A stretch of 7,085 nt of DNA from an uncultured Rhodospirillaceae bacterium (GCA_913048145.1 CAJWVP010000152.1:1-7085); one strand, 5' to 3'. Positions 1 to 6,874 are shown, numbered from the stretch's first letter. A program made the numbers and translations. The notes: generated by a model from the sequence alone, not told the origin.

Positions 1-653
1 CGTTCCAGGGCCGTCGGGTCTACGCAGTAGATTTGCCAGGGCACGGCTATTCCGAGGGGCCGGTCATCGAGAACGTTGAGGAAATGGCTAATTGGGTAAT
101 ACGGTTCATGGATGCGGCTGGCGTGGATGGGGCGACGATCATGGGCCATTCCATGGGATCGTTGATTGCCCTCGATCTAGCGTCGCGTTATCCCGAACGG
201 ACGGAGCGTCTAATCCTGACTGGCGTTGCCGAAGCCATGCCTGTGCATCTGGACCTTTTGGCCGCTGCCCGTGCAGATGAACCGCTGGCCCCTGAATTAA
301 TCGTTTTCTGGGGGTTGGGTGAGAAGGCGCAGACCGGCGGTCATCCGATGCCTGGGCTGTGGGTGCACGGCGCCAGTGAGGTCTTACTAAAAAACGCCGA
401 ATCTGGCGTGCTGGCCAACGATCTGGCGGCTTGTGACAACTTTGGCGATGCCAAAGAGTGTGCGTCGAAGATCATCTGCCCTACCTTCTTCGTGCTCGGC
501 CGCGATGATAAGATGTCACCGATTAAAAGCGGCCAGCGCCTGGCCGACGTCATCGACGGCGCGCAAGTAAATATCTTAGAGAAGTGCGGCCACATGATGA
601 TGATCGAACGGCCGAACGAAATGTATCAAGCCTTGCGCCCGTTGATCTTCTGA
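1..653 (+). CDS. Alpha/beta hydrolase, 5'-truncated by the window edge
   Basis: This is the C-terminal part of an alpha/beta-fold hydrolase. The frame is open to the left edge (first full codon at base 3), so the true start lies upstream; the TTG at 33 is an internal Leu codon. The first visible residues (GRRVYAVDLPGHGYSEGP) form the strand and turn normally found about 50-60 residues into the family, so roughly that much is missing. The nucleophile elbow GHSMGS has its Ser codon at 150-152. The acid is the second Asp of LGRDDKMSP (507-509), which fits the GxxDxxxP pattern. The His of CGHMMMIERP is at 591-593. The triad is therefore complete and the enzyme is probably active. The region around 240-430 is the variable cap, which sets substrate choice and is not recognisable here. 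No signal peptide can be judged. Possible roles include esterase, lactonase or C-C hydrolase. It is separated by 243 bp from the next gene, so no operon link is evident on that side. Family call is firm; substrate unknown. Confidence 0.93.
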   Translation, partial: FQGRRVYAVDLPGHGYSEGPVIENVEEMANWVIRFMDAAGVDGATIMGHSMGSLIALDLASRYPERTERLILTGVAEAMPVHLDLLAAARADEPLAPELIVFWGLGEKAQTGGHPMPGLWVHGASEVLLKNAESGVLANDLAACDNFGDAKECASKIICPTFFVLGRDDKMSPIKSGQRLADVIDGAQVNILEKCGHMMMIERPNEMYQALRPLIF

Positions 654-896
654 GGTCACTAATTGACTTACTCACTATTGAGTTGATCCGACGAAATCAG
701 TGCCGGCTTTGTTAGGTGACTGCGGAGGTGGACGGTCAATGCTTCGTTTAAGTGATGATTTTTGCCCTAATTTCATGCACCTATCAGGCAATGGTGGTGC
801 TTTGAACCATCAGCGGGAATTTTGCGTTCAGGCAGTATACAGGCAGATTGATCATTTCTGCTGTGATATATGTGAGGTGCGTTTAGATATGCGGCC
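654..896. other. Intergenic region, no gene recognised
   Basis: This 243-base gap separates the hydrolase from the S8 protease and is lower in GC than the genes around it. A short inverted repeat (ACTCA-ctat-TGAGT, 670-683) follows the hydrolase stop, but it is only 5 bp, AT-rich and lacks a T-run, so it is at best a weak terminator. A TTGACT hexamer at 663-668 looks like a -35 box but has no good -10 at normal spacing. An open frame at 700-900 shows no family features and is not called. A purine-rich GAGGTG (874-879) near the right end resembles a ribosome binding site. The promoter of the protease is presumably here, but I cannot place it. Confidence 0.6.
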
Positions 897-2180
897 ATGA
901 GATACGCTTTACGACCTTACGCGGCGGGAATAGGGCTGGCCGCCGCGCTGACCGCGCTCACGGCCATTGCCGACGAGACGCCGGCCCGTCGCGCCCTGGC
1001 ATGGGCATGTATGGGTGGCTCGTCGGAAATCGGCTCCCTTCAGCGTAAATTTCCCGGCAGCAGTCTGCTAGACGTTCGCGTGCGATCTTTCCGCGGCCAG
1101 CCCGGCCAGTCGCAACATGTCTTGGGTTTGCCGTCTGGCGGGGAGCTGCGGATCACCAAGGTTTTTCCTTTGGGCCAGTTGCGTCGGGTCAGTATTGAGT
1201 TTTATACACCGCGTTCAGGAGGAGGTTTACGTGCTTATGAGGCGGTTGGGGGCGATGGAGCATGCCGGGAGATCGAAACGCGATGGATCGATTACGACTT
1301 AGCGGACCGCGCTGAGCACTTGATCATACGTCGCGGTGATGATCACCAGGACGTGCCATTGAACCCGCCGGTTCCACCGGGGCGTGATCCTGGCGGAGTA
1401 TTGGTGGCTGTCATCGACACGGGGCTAAATTATCAGTTGCCGAACATCGCGGCACGTTTGGCCCGCGACGAAGGGGGCAACATCCTTGGGTATGATTTCT
1501 GGGACGATGACGCGCGGCCCTTCGACATTGACACTGGTCGGTCTCCATTTTTTCCTCTGCATCACGGAACGGCCGTAACTAGCATCATTCTTCGCGAGGC
1601 ACCAAATGTAAGGATTGCGCCTTATCGGTTTCCGCGTCCAGACATGGCACGTATGGCCGACGTCGTGGCCCACGCCGACGCCGTTGGGGCGCGCATCGTA
1701 AACCTGGCCATGGGCTCGAATAAAGCGGAGGACTGGCGGGCGTTCGAGTTCGCCGCGCGGGCCCGGCCGCATATGCTGTTCGTCGTGTCGGCCGGCAATA
1801 ACGGGCGCGATATCGATAGTTCGCCCGTCTATCCTGCAGCGCTGGCGCTGCGCAACATGGTTACGGTGACATCGGCAGACGCATTTGGGAAATTAGCTGA
1901 GGGATCAAACTGGGGGCGAACCCACGTCGACATTATGGCTCCTGGGGAGCGGGTCGCGGTGATTGATCACCGGGGCGTCTACAGCCAAGCTTCCGGATCC
2001 AGCTTTGCCGTGCCCCGCATCGCAGCGCTTGCGGCCCGGTGGTTGGCGGCAAATCCCACCTGGACGGCCAAGAGACTCAAACAGGCTATTCTTTCGCGCG
2101 CGCGGCCCTCACCGCGCCAATCGATTTTGCCTTTGGCGTACGGATGGTTACCCGATCCGACGGACGACTACCTTCCTTGA
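897..2180 (+). CDS. Secreted S8 (subtilisin-like) serine peptidase
   Basis: A 427-residue subtilase expected to cut proteins outside the cytoplasm. Residues 1-25 look like a Sec signal peptide: Arg at 2 and 6, a hydrophobic stretch GIGLAAALTALTAIA, then probable cleavage near ADE. Residues about 28-165 form an N-terminal region I do not recognise, possibly a propeptide or inhibitory domain. The peptidase domain spans about 167-405 with all key residues: Asp174 (VAVIDTG), His223 (HHGTAV), oxyanion Asn301 (VSAGNNG) and Ser369 (ASGSSFAVP, where the usual motif is GTSMAxP). The protein has exactly two cysteines, Cys38 and Cys123, both before the catalytic domain, which suggests one disulfide there. 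ATG at 897 is the only plausible start: an in-frame stop lies at 873-875 with no other start codon between. No ribosome site sits at ideal distance; GAGGTG at 874-879 is 17 bases away. The 3' end overlaps the convergent S1 protease by 13 bases. Family certain; target unknown. Confidence 0.95.
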   Translation: MRYALRPYAAGIGLAAALTALTAIADETPARRALAWACMGGSSEIGSLQRKFPGSSLLDVRVRSFRGQPGQSQHVLGLPSGGELRITKVFPLGQLRRVSIEFYTPRSGGGLRAYEAVGGDGACREIETRWIDYDLADRAEHLIIRRGDDHQDVPLNPPVPPGRDPGGVLVAVIDTGLNYQLPNIAARLARDEGGNILGYDFWDDDARPFDIDTGRSPFFPLHHGTAVTSIILREAPNVRIAPYRFPRPDMARMADVVAHADAVGARIVNLAMGSNKAEDWRAFEFAARARPHMLFVVSAGNNGRDIDSSPVYPAALALRNMVTVTSADAFGKLAEGSNWGRTHVDIMAPGERVAVIDHRGVYSQASGSSFAVPRIAALAARWLAANPTWTAKRLKQAILSRARPSPRQSILPLAYGWLPDPTDDYLP

Positions 2181-3304
2181 GGCGGCGGCGGGGGAGTGTT
2201 GCGGAAGCGCTCCGCCAGCGGGACGAGCTTTGGATGGTGCTGCTTTAATAAGGCCATACCCCGGTCCGCAAGGTCGGGCGCACCGCCCCAGGTTCCGGCC
2301 TGAATCGCGAAACGTAGAACCTGAACATCGGCAGGAAGCGTATTGATTAGAATCTTTAGATGTGGAATCTCATCTGCATAACGCCGTGCGAGGTGCAACG
2401 TTACCACAAGGCTCAACCGCGTGTTTAGCGTGTTTGGGTCCTGATCCAGTGCTGCCGTGAACAGGGCGATGGATTTGTCGAAGTGACCCCGCCGACCGAA
2501 GACTTGCGCCGCCAGGTCAAGAAGCTGGCGGTTTTTCGACGCCCGACAGCGTTCGTCCAAGAATGCCAATTGTTCCTGGGACAATGGTCGGCGGCCTCGC
2601 CCGGCTGCATCGGTTGCGGCCATGCATTGCCGATAGGCCAAAGTAATCTGGTCGTGGGCGTATCGATGTGCCGGACCGGACAGGGATTTCAGTCGTTCAA
2701 TCTCGGTGGCAGGTATGCCGTCATGGCGACCCTCACCTCCAGCGGCAACGATGGCTAACAAGTGGCCTTCCGCATTTACGAGCGCGCCGCCGGAATTGCC
2801 GGGTTGGCTTGGGGCGTCGTGATGAACGCGGGCCAAGGGCGCGTCGGTCGGCGGAATAGCAATAATCTGGCCCGGCGCATAAATACGAATTGCCTGACGG
2901 CCCACGTCATAACCGATGGCGCGAAGCGTGGTCGTGGCAGTTGGCGTTTGGATAGGCGCCAAGATTGGTCCTGGTGGCAAATCAGGCACTCGAAGCACGA
3001 TCAGGTCCCCGGGGTAAGACGACGGCACCACCGTGGCGTTCAGGTGGGCGCCATTGGGCCCCACCACGCGCACCGTTGCCTGGTTGGCAACTACGTGGCG
3101 GTTGGTGACGAGAAGGTCCGGGCCGATGCGCGTCGCGCTGGCGGTGGGATGGAAGGATTGAATGGCGAAAACCCCCGCTTTTGCCGCGCAGACCGGTGCC
3201 GGCGCGGCGCATACAGCTTTGGCGGGTGGGGCGCCCAAGATGACGATCATCCAGGCTGTGAGCACGGCCGAGACTAGCTTAAAGCGCGGCAAAACAAGTT
3301 CCAT
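2168..3304 (-). CDS. Secreted trypsin-like (S1/DegP-type) serine protease with C-terminal TPR-like repeats
   Basis: An exported serine protease, 378 residues from the start chosen here (ATG at 3304). From that start a clean signal peptide is seen: Arg and Lys at 7 and 9, hydrophobic LVSAVLTAWMIVILG, then cleavage after APPAKA. The trypsin-like domain (about 35-205) carries His70 (VTNRHVV), Asp100 (YPGDLIVLRV) and Ser171 (QPGNSGGALV), so it should be active. No PDZ domain follows, unlike DegP/HtrA. Instead residues about 255-350 hold helices that fit one or two TPR units (for example LLDLAAQVFGRRGHFDKSIA), probably for partner binding, and the tail is proline-rich (NTPPPPPQGR). Four cysteines (32, 39, 227, 253) could form disulfides. 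The frame extends upstream to ATG at 3322, ATG at 3343 and TTG at 3352, none with a good ribosome site. I prefer 3304 because of the signal peptide and because the predicted promoter would leave the TTG and the ATG at 3343 with almost no leader. It converges on the S8 gene with a 13-base overlap. Confidence 0.9.
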   Translation of the reverse strand: MELVLPRFKLVSAVLTAWMIVILGAPPAKAVCAAPAPVCAAKAGVFAIQSFHPTASATRIGPDLLVTNRHVVANQATVRVVGPNGAHLNATVVPSSYPGDLIVLRVPDLPPGPILAPIQTPTATTTLRAIGYDVGRQAIRIYAPGQIIAIPPTDAPLARVHHDAPSQPGNSGGALVNAEGHLLAIVAAGGEGRHDGIPATEIERLKSLSGPAHRYAHDQITLAYRQCMAATDAAGRGRRPLSQEQLAFLDERCRASKNRQLLDLAAQVFGRRGHFDKSIALFTAALDQDPNTLNTRLSLVVTLHLARRYADEIPHLKILINTLPADVQVLRFAIQAGTWGGAPDLADRGMALLKQHHPKLVPLAERFRNTPPPPPQGR

Positions 3305-3362
3305 AGTAATATTTTTAATCATGATATTAAAAAAATGAGACATATCGTTCAAATAATATTGA

Positions 3363-3391
3363 ATTATGTTAACTTTAAAGTAACGTGTTAA
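3363..3391 (-). promoter_or_regulatory. Predicted sigma70-type promoter for the S1 protease
   Basis: Read on the minus strand, TTAACA (3386-3391) matches the -35 consensus at 5 of 6 bases and CATAAT (3363-3368) matches the -10 at 5 of 6, with an ideal 17-base spacer. The setting is AT-rich and directly upstream of the protease. Transcription would begin near 3356, giving a leader of about 50 bases to ATG 3304. This is a consensus match only. Confidence 0.6.
3368..3384. promoter_or_regulatory. Candidate operator palindrome in the divergent region
   Basis: ACTTTAAAGT (3372-3381) is a perfect 10-bp palindrome, and the flanks GTTA (3368-3371) and TAAC (3381-3384) are also complementary. It falls mostly in the spacer of the predicted protease promoter and 51 bases before the IclR-family gene. 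IclR-type regulators often bind short palindromes next to their own gene, so this could be an operator that represses one or both directions. In AT-rich DNA such a palindrome can also arise by chance, and no second copy was seen. Confidence 0.3.
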
Positions 3392-3434
3392 ATCTTGTTG
3401 ATGCGTACGCGTCCATCACGGGGGAAATCTTAGT

Positions 3435-4274
3435 ATGGCTGACGGCGGCAAGGAAAGCGGTTCGGCCCTTCAAAAAGTGGTCCTGATCTTGGATGCTCTG
3501 TTTGAGTCCGACGCGCCCATTGGGCTGGCCGAACTATCCCAGCAGTTGGAGCTGCCGCGCCAGACGGTGCACCGCGTGGTTCGCCAGTTGGAAGACCTGG
3601 ATATTATCCGCCGGGACTTCGCTCGCGACCATTTCTCCGTCGGCGCGCGAATGATGCGTCTTAGCCTGAATGCCATTGGGATAGCTTGGCGCATGGGACC
3701 CATGCGGGTGGTCCTCAAGGATCTAGTCGCCAACGTGGGTGAGACCTGCAACATCGGCGTCCTGGACCGCGATGAAATTGTCTATATCGATCGGGTGGAG
3801 TGCGAATGGCCGCTTAGGTTGCAATTGCAGGCTGGGTCCCGCGTGCCCGTGCACGCTACAGCGATCGGCAAGCTCCTTTTAGCCCATTTACCCAGTCGGA
3901 CCCGCAAGCGCATTATAGAGGCCGCCCCGCTGTCGAGATTCACGGATCACACGATCACTGATGTGGCCGATTTGGAAGCGGAACTGAAAGGCATTCGACG
4001 TAACGGGTTCGCCACCAACAATTCCGAGAATGTCTCGGGTCTGATCGCCGTCGCTGTTCCGATTTGCGATGACGGTGGCCGAGTGGTCGCCGGTCTGGCT
4101 TTGCACGCCCCCGACGCCCGTATGGATGTGAAAGAAGCGGAACAAAGACTACCGACCATGCGCGCCGCTGCGGCGAAACTGCAGAAACACATTGTTGAAT
4201 CTCAAGAGGTGGACGGTGAACAGCCCGGCTTCATGGATGACGCCGGAGGGGATCACCGATCCGATCCAAGCTGA
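3435..4274 (+). CDS. IclR-family transcriptional regulator
   Basis: A 279-residue cytoplasmic DNA-binding regulator of normal IclR length. The N-terminal winged helix-turn-helix covers about residues 9-70, with GLAELSQQLELPRQTVHRVV holding the two helices of the HTH and the recognition helix near 41-53. The effector-binding domain (about 85-255) shows the family landmarks GETCNIGVLDRDEIVYIDRVE-like strands (102-122), GSRVPVHATAIGKLLLA (134-150) and the late block GFATNNSENVSGLIAVAVPI (191-210) followed by GLALHAP. The last ~25 residues are an acidic, Gly-rich tail without a domain. ATG 3435 is preceded by GGGGGA (3420-3425) at 9 bases. The stop lies 13 bases before the aldehyde dehydrogenase start, so the genes are very probably one transcript. 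By analogy with other IclR proteins it would sense a pathway acid or CoA-ester precursor and control this operon and itself; the ligand is not deducible from sequence. Confidence 0.95.
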   Translation: MADGGKESGSALQKVVLILDALFESDAPIGLAELSQQLELPRQTVHRVVRQLEDLDIIRRDFARDHFSVGARMMRLSLNAIGIAWRMGPMRVVLKDLVANVGETCNIGVLDRDEIVYIDRVECEWPLRLQLQAGSRVPVHATAIGKLLLAHLPSRTRKRIIEAAPLSRFTDHTITDVADLEAELKGIRRNGFATNNSENVSGLIAVAVPICDDGGRVVAGLALHAPDARMDVKEAEQRLPTMRAAAAKLQKHIVESQEVDGEQPGFMDDAGGDHRSDPS

Positions 4275-4280
4275 AGGAGT
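4273..4280 (+). promoter_or_regulatory. Ribosome binding site that fixes the GTG start of the aldehyde dehydrogenase
   Basis: GAAGGAGT, a near-perfect Shine-Dalgarno sequence, ends 7 bases before GTG 4288. It starts inside the IclR stop codon, so translation of the two genes may be coupled. It decides against upstream in-frame starts, which would extend the protein back into the regulator gene by up to 32 residues. Confidence 0.8.
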
Positions 4281-4287
4281 ATTGATC

Positions 4288-5724
4288 GTGAGCCAGACAG
4301 CAGCCGTACAGTCACCCACCCCTGCCGATGACGCGAAAGTGATTATCGACGGCCTTATTGCCAAGGCCCGAGCCGCTATGGAGACCTTCGAGAGCGCTGA
4401 TCAGGAAACGGTCGATGAGGCCGTCACGGCTCTTGCCTGGTCCATCTACAAACCTGAGCGCGCACGCGAACTGGCCGAGACCGCGGTCCGCGACACGGGC
4501 CTCGGCAACGTCGAAAGCAAGGTCATCAAGAATATGCGTAAGACCTTTGGCTGCCTGCGTGACCTAATGCGCGTGAAATCGGTGGGCCTCATCGAAGAGC
4601 TACCGGAAAAGGGTCTGGTCCTGTACGCGAAACCCGTCGGCGTGGTTGCTGCCGTGGCGCCGTCCACCAATCCTGCGGCGACGCCGGTTAACAAGGCTAT
4701 GATGGCCGTGAAGGGCCGCAACGCTGTGATCGTCGCGCCGAGCCCGGCTGGCCTGTCGACCACGACCCAAACTGTGGAATACATGCGCGATGAGCTGCGC
4801 AAAGTGTATGCTCCCGAAGACTTGGTGCAGGTGCTGCCGGCGCCGGTCAACAAGGCGCTGACCCAGGAACTTATGAACCAGGCCGATTTGGTTGTGGTCA
4901 CTGGCTCCCAGAACAATGTGCGCCGCGCATATTCGTCGGGCACGCCGGCCATCGGCGTTGGCGCTGGGAACGTACCGGTGATCATCGATAGCTCTGCCGA
5001 TCTTCCGGATGCTGCCAAAAAGATCATGATGTCGAAATGTTTCGATAACGCCACCTCATGTTCGTCAGAAAACTCTGTGACCATCCTGGACGACGTCTAT
5101 GAAGATGCCATTCAAGCCCTGAAGGAAGCCGGCGGTTATCTGGTCACGGCGGAGGAGAAACAGAAGATCCTGGAGACGCTTTGGGTGGATGGCCATCTGA
5201 ACCGCCACGTAATCGCCAAGGACCCGGACGTACTGGCCGAACATTGCGGGCTGTCGGAAGAAGCCAAGTCGGCCAAGTTCTTCCTGGTCGAGGATCAGAA
5301 CGGCGTCGGCAAGGACTACCCGCTCTCCGACGAGAAACTGTCCCTCGTGCTGACGGTCTACCGGGCCATGGATTTTACCGAAGCCAAGACGCATGTGCAA
5401 AACGTCCTCGACTTCGTTGGCATGGGCCATTCGGTGGGAATTCACACGAAGGAGGAGGCACATGCCACGGAACTAGCCGAAGACCTTCGGGTTGTCCGCG
5501 TCCTGGTCAACCAAGCCCATACCTTGGGCAACGGCGGTAGCTTTGACAACGGGCTGAACTTCACGCTGTCCATGGGCTGCGGGACCTGGGCTGGGAATTC
5601 CATTTCCGAGAACCTGAACTACAAGAATTTTCTCAACATCACTCACTTGGTGCGAACCATCCCTGAGGACAAGCCGTCCGAAGAGGCATTGTTCGGCAAC
5701 CATTGGGAAAAATACGGGAAGTAA
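4288..5724 (+). CDS. sauS: CoA-acylating aldehyde dehydrogenase, SauS (sulfoacetaldehyde) type
   Basis: A 478-residue cytoplasmic enzyme of the acylating aldehyde dehydrogenase group (relatives: SauS, EutE/PduP, the N-terminal half of AdhE). It interconverts an acyl-CoA and an aldehyde using NAD(P)H. Visible features are the N-terminal helical segment, the nucleotide-binding part with KPVGVVAAVAPSTNPAATPV (115-134) and VTGSQNNVRRAY (204-215), GVGAGNVPVII (223-233), the catalytic Cys258 in NATSCSSENSV, and the C-terminal signature GCGTWAGNSISENLNYKNFL (430-449). GTG 4288 is chosen for its strong ribosome site. It lies 13 bases after the regulator and 4 bases before the ligase beta gene. SauS makes sulfoacetaldehyde from sulfoacetyl-CoA in sulfoacetate catabolism, and the neighbouring ADP-forming ligase could supply the thioester. 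Class is near certain; the sulfoacetaldehyde assignment comes from remembered family resemblance plus context, and another short acid or aldehyde remains possible. Cofactor (NAD or NADP) was not inferred. Confidence 0.85.
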   Translation: MSQTAAVQSPTPADDAKVIIDGLIAKARAAMETFESADQETVDEAVTALAWSIYKPERARELAETAVRDTGLGNVESKVIKNMRKTFGCLRDLMRVKSVGLIEELPEKGLVLYAKPVGVVAAVAPSTNPAATPVNKAMMAVKGRNAVIVAPSPAGLSTTTQTVEYMRDELRKVYAPEDLVQVLPAPVNKALTQELMNQADLVVVTGSQNNVRRAYSSGTPAIGVGAGNVPVIIDSSADLPDAAKKIMMSKCFDNATSCSSENSVTILDDVYEDAIQALKEAGGYLVTAEEKQKILETLWVDGHLNRHVIAKDPDVLAEHCGLSEEAKSAKFFLVEDQNGVGKDYPLSDEKLSLVLTVYRAMDFTEAKTHVQNVLDFVGMGHSVGIHTKEEAHATELAEDLRVVRVLVNQAHTLGNGGSFDNGLNFTLSMGCGTWAGNSISENLNYKNFLNITHLVRTIPEDKPSEEALFGNHWEKYGK

Positions 5725-5728
5725 GGTC

Positions 5729-6874
5729 ATGAATTTCGAAGAGTATGCTGCCAAGCCAGTCTTGGCGGCAACTGGCATTGCAGTGCCCAAGAGTCAATTG
5801 GCGACGACGTTATTCGACGCGGGTTTGGCAGCCGGTGAAATTGGCCCCTGCGTTGTGAAAGCCCAGGTACCCACGGGCAAGCGTGGACAGGCGGGGGGTA
5901 TTCAGTTGGCCGCCTCGGCCACGGAAGCGCGCGCCCACGCTGAGAACATTCTCGGTATGGAAATTGGCGGGCACACGGTGGAGAAGGTCCTGATCGAGGC
6001 TCAATGCAACATCGTTCGTGAGTTTTATGCCGCCATCCTCAACGATCCTGAGACTAAGGGTCCGGTGGTCATATTCTCCACGGAAGGCGGCATGGATATC
6101 GAGGAAATCGCCGCCAAAACACCTGAAAAGTTGCGTAAGGCGTCAGTTGACGTGCGCCATGGTTTTGCCCGGGATACGGCGGACCAGTTGGTTAACGGAC
6201 TTGATCTGAACGGCGCTAATGATGCGGTGGCTGAAACCCTGGTGAAGCTCTACGAAGCCTACGCGACCAATGATGCGGAGCTTCTGGAGATTAATCCCCT
6301 GGTCTTGACCGGCGAGGGTGATGTGATGGCATTGGACTGCAAGTTCGTCATGGACGACAGCGCTATCAAGCGCCAGAACGACCTGGCGCCCAAGGGTACA
6401 CCCGACAAGCTGACCGGGCTCGAGAGGATTGGCGAAGGTCACGGCATCAAGTACATCGAGCTGGAGGGCAACGTGGTCGTCTTGGCCAATGGGGCCGGGT
6501 TGACCATGACCACAATGGACGTGGTCCGGCACTATGGCGGCCAGCCAGCCAATTTCTGTGAAATTGGTGGTGAGGCCTACACTAAGGGCAAAGCGGCGCT
6601 GGAGATGGTGCTGGCGAAGCCTGGCGTGAAGAGCCTGGTGGTCAATTTCTGTGGGGCGTTCGCGCGCTGCGACGTAATGATGGGCGGCCTGTTGGAAGCC
6701 TGGGACGAAGTCCAACCGAACATTCCGGTCTTCTTTTCCATTGCCGGAACCGGCGATGAAGAGGCCATAGCCATGCTCAAGGACAAACTGGGTATGGACC
6801 CGCTTCCCAACATGGACGCGGCCTGCAAGGCTGCCGCCGACGCCGCTAACGTCGCCAATGAAGGAGTTGCGTGA
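5729..6874 (+). CDS. ADP-forming acyl-CoA ligase, beta subunit (SucC-like, ATP-grasp)
   Basis: A 381-residue beta subunit of a succinyl-CoA synthetase-type ligase, close to the usual ~388. Together with the alpha subunit it would couple ATP to CoA-thioester formation. The ATP-grasp domain (about 1-225) starts MNFEEYAAKPVLAATGI and includes VVKAQVPTGKRGQAGG (42-57), STEGGMDIEEIA (117-128) and the metal-site motif ELLEINPLV (184-192). The C-terminal CoA-ligase domain (about 245-375) has NGAGLTMTTMDVV (254-266). Two loops differ from true SucC: NIFGGIVRCD is replaced by NFCGAFARCD (306-315), and VGGGATKE by IGGEAYTKG (279-287). That points to a different acid substrate, such as sulfoacetate (SauC role) given the SauS neighbour, or malate as in MtkA-type ligases. 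ATG 5729 is 4 bases after the dehydrogenase stop, with GGGAAG (5716-5721) as a ribosome site. Its stop overlaps the alpha start by one base. Most databases would call it succinate-CoA ligase subunit beta. Confidence 0.92.
   Translation: MNFEEYAAKPVLAATGIAVPKSQLATTLFDAGLAAGEIGPCVVKAQVPTGKRGQAGGIQLAASATEARAHAENILGMEIGGHTVEKVLIEAQCNIVREFYAAILNDPETKGPVVIFSTEGGMDIEEIAAKTPEKLRKASVDVRHGFARDTADQLVNGLDLNGANDAVAETLVKLYEAYATNDAELLEINPLVLTGEGDVMALDCKFVMDDSAIKRQNDLAPKGTPDKLTGLERIGEGHGIKYIELEGNVVVLANGAGLTMTTMDVVRHYGGQPANFCEIGGEAYTKGKAALEMVLAKPGVKSLVVNFCGAFARCDVMMGGLLEAWDEVQPNIPVFFSIAGTGDEEAIAMLKDKLGMDPLPNMDAACKAAADAANVANEGVA
6861..6866 (+). promoter_or_regulatory. Ribosome binding site of the ligase alpha subunit
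   Basis: AAGGAG, 7 bases before ATG 6874, lies inside the last codons of the beta gene. With the overlapping stop and start (TGATG), it indicates coupled translation that would keep the two subunits in equal amounts. Confidence 0.75.

Noticed and set aside
670..683. Inverted repeat after the alpha/beta hydrolase as a terminator
   Set aside because: A 5-bp AT-rich stem with no following T-run is too weak to call.
663..691. Promoter starting at TTGACT for the S8 protease
   Set aside because: The -35 hexamer is good, but the sequence 17 bases on (ATCCGA) does not resemble a -10 box, and the site is over 200 bases from the gene.
700..900. Open frame of 66 codons with several cysteines before the S8 gene
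   Set aside because: It starts at a GTG without a ribosome site, lies in low-GC sequence, shows no family motif and runs into the protease start. It is most likely a chance frame.
2762..3277. Plus-strand open frame of 171 codons opposite the S1 protease
   Set aside because: Arg/Gly/His-rich composition is typical of an antisense shadow, and the opposite strand encodes a protease with a full catalytic triad and signal peptide.
897..3304. Protease pair as a defence or toxin-type conflict system
   Set aside because: Protease effectors of known defence systems act in the cytoplasm. Both proteins here have signal peptides, and no sensor, nucleotide-binding or nucleic-acid-binding partner is present.
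4446..5084. Long minus-strand open frame of 212 codons opposite the aldehyde dehydrogenase
   Set aside because: It lies wholly within a strongly recognisable gene, is rich in Ser/Arg/Thr as expected for the antisense of GC-rich codons, and has no recognisable domain.
6143..6715. Minus-strand open frame of 190 codons opposite the ligase beta subunit
   Set aside because: The plus strand carries the conserved ATP-grasp and CoA-ligase motifs across the same bases. The antisense product resembles no family.
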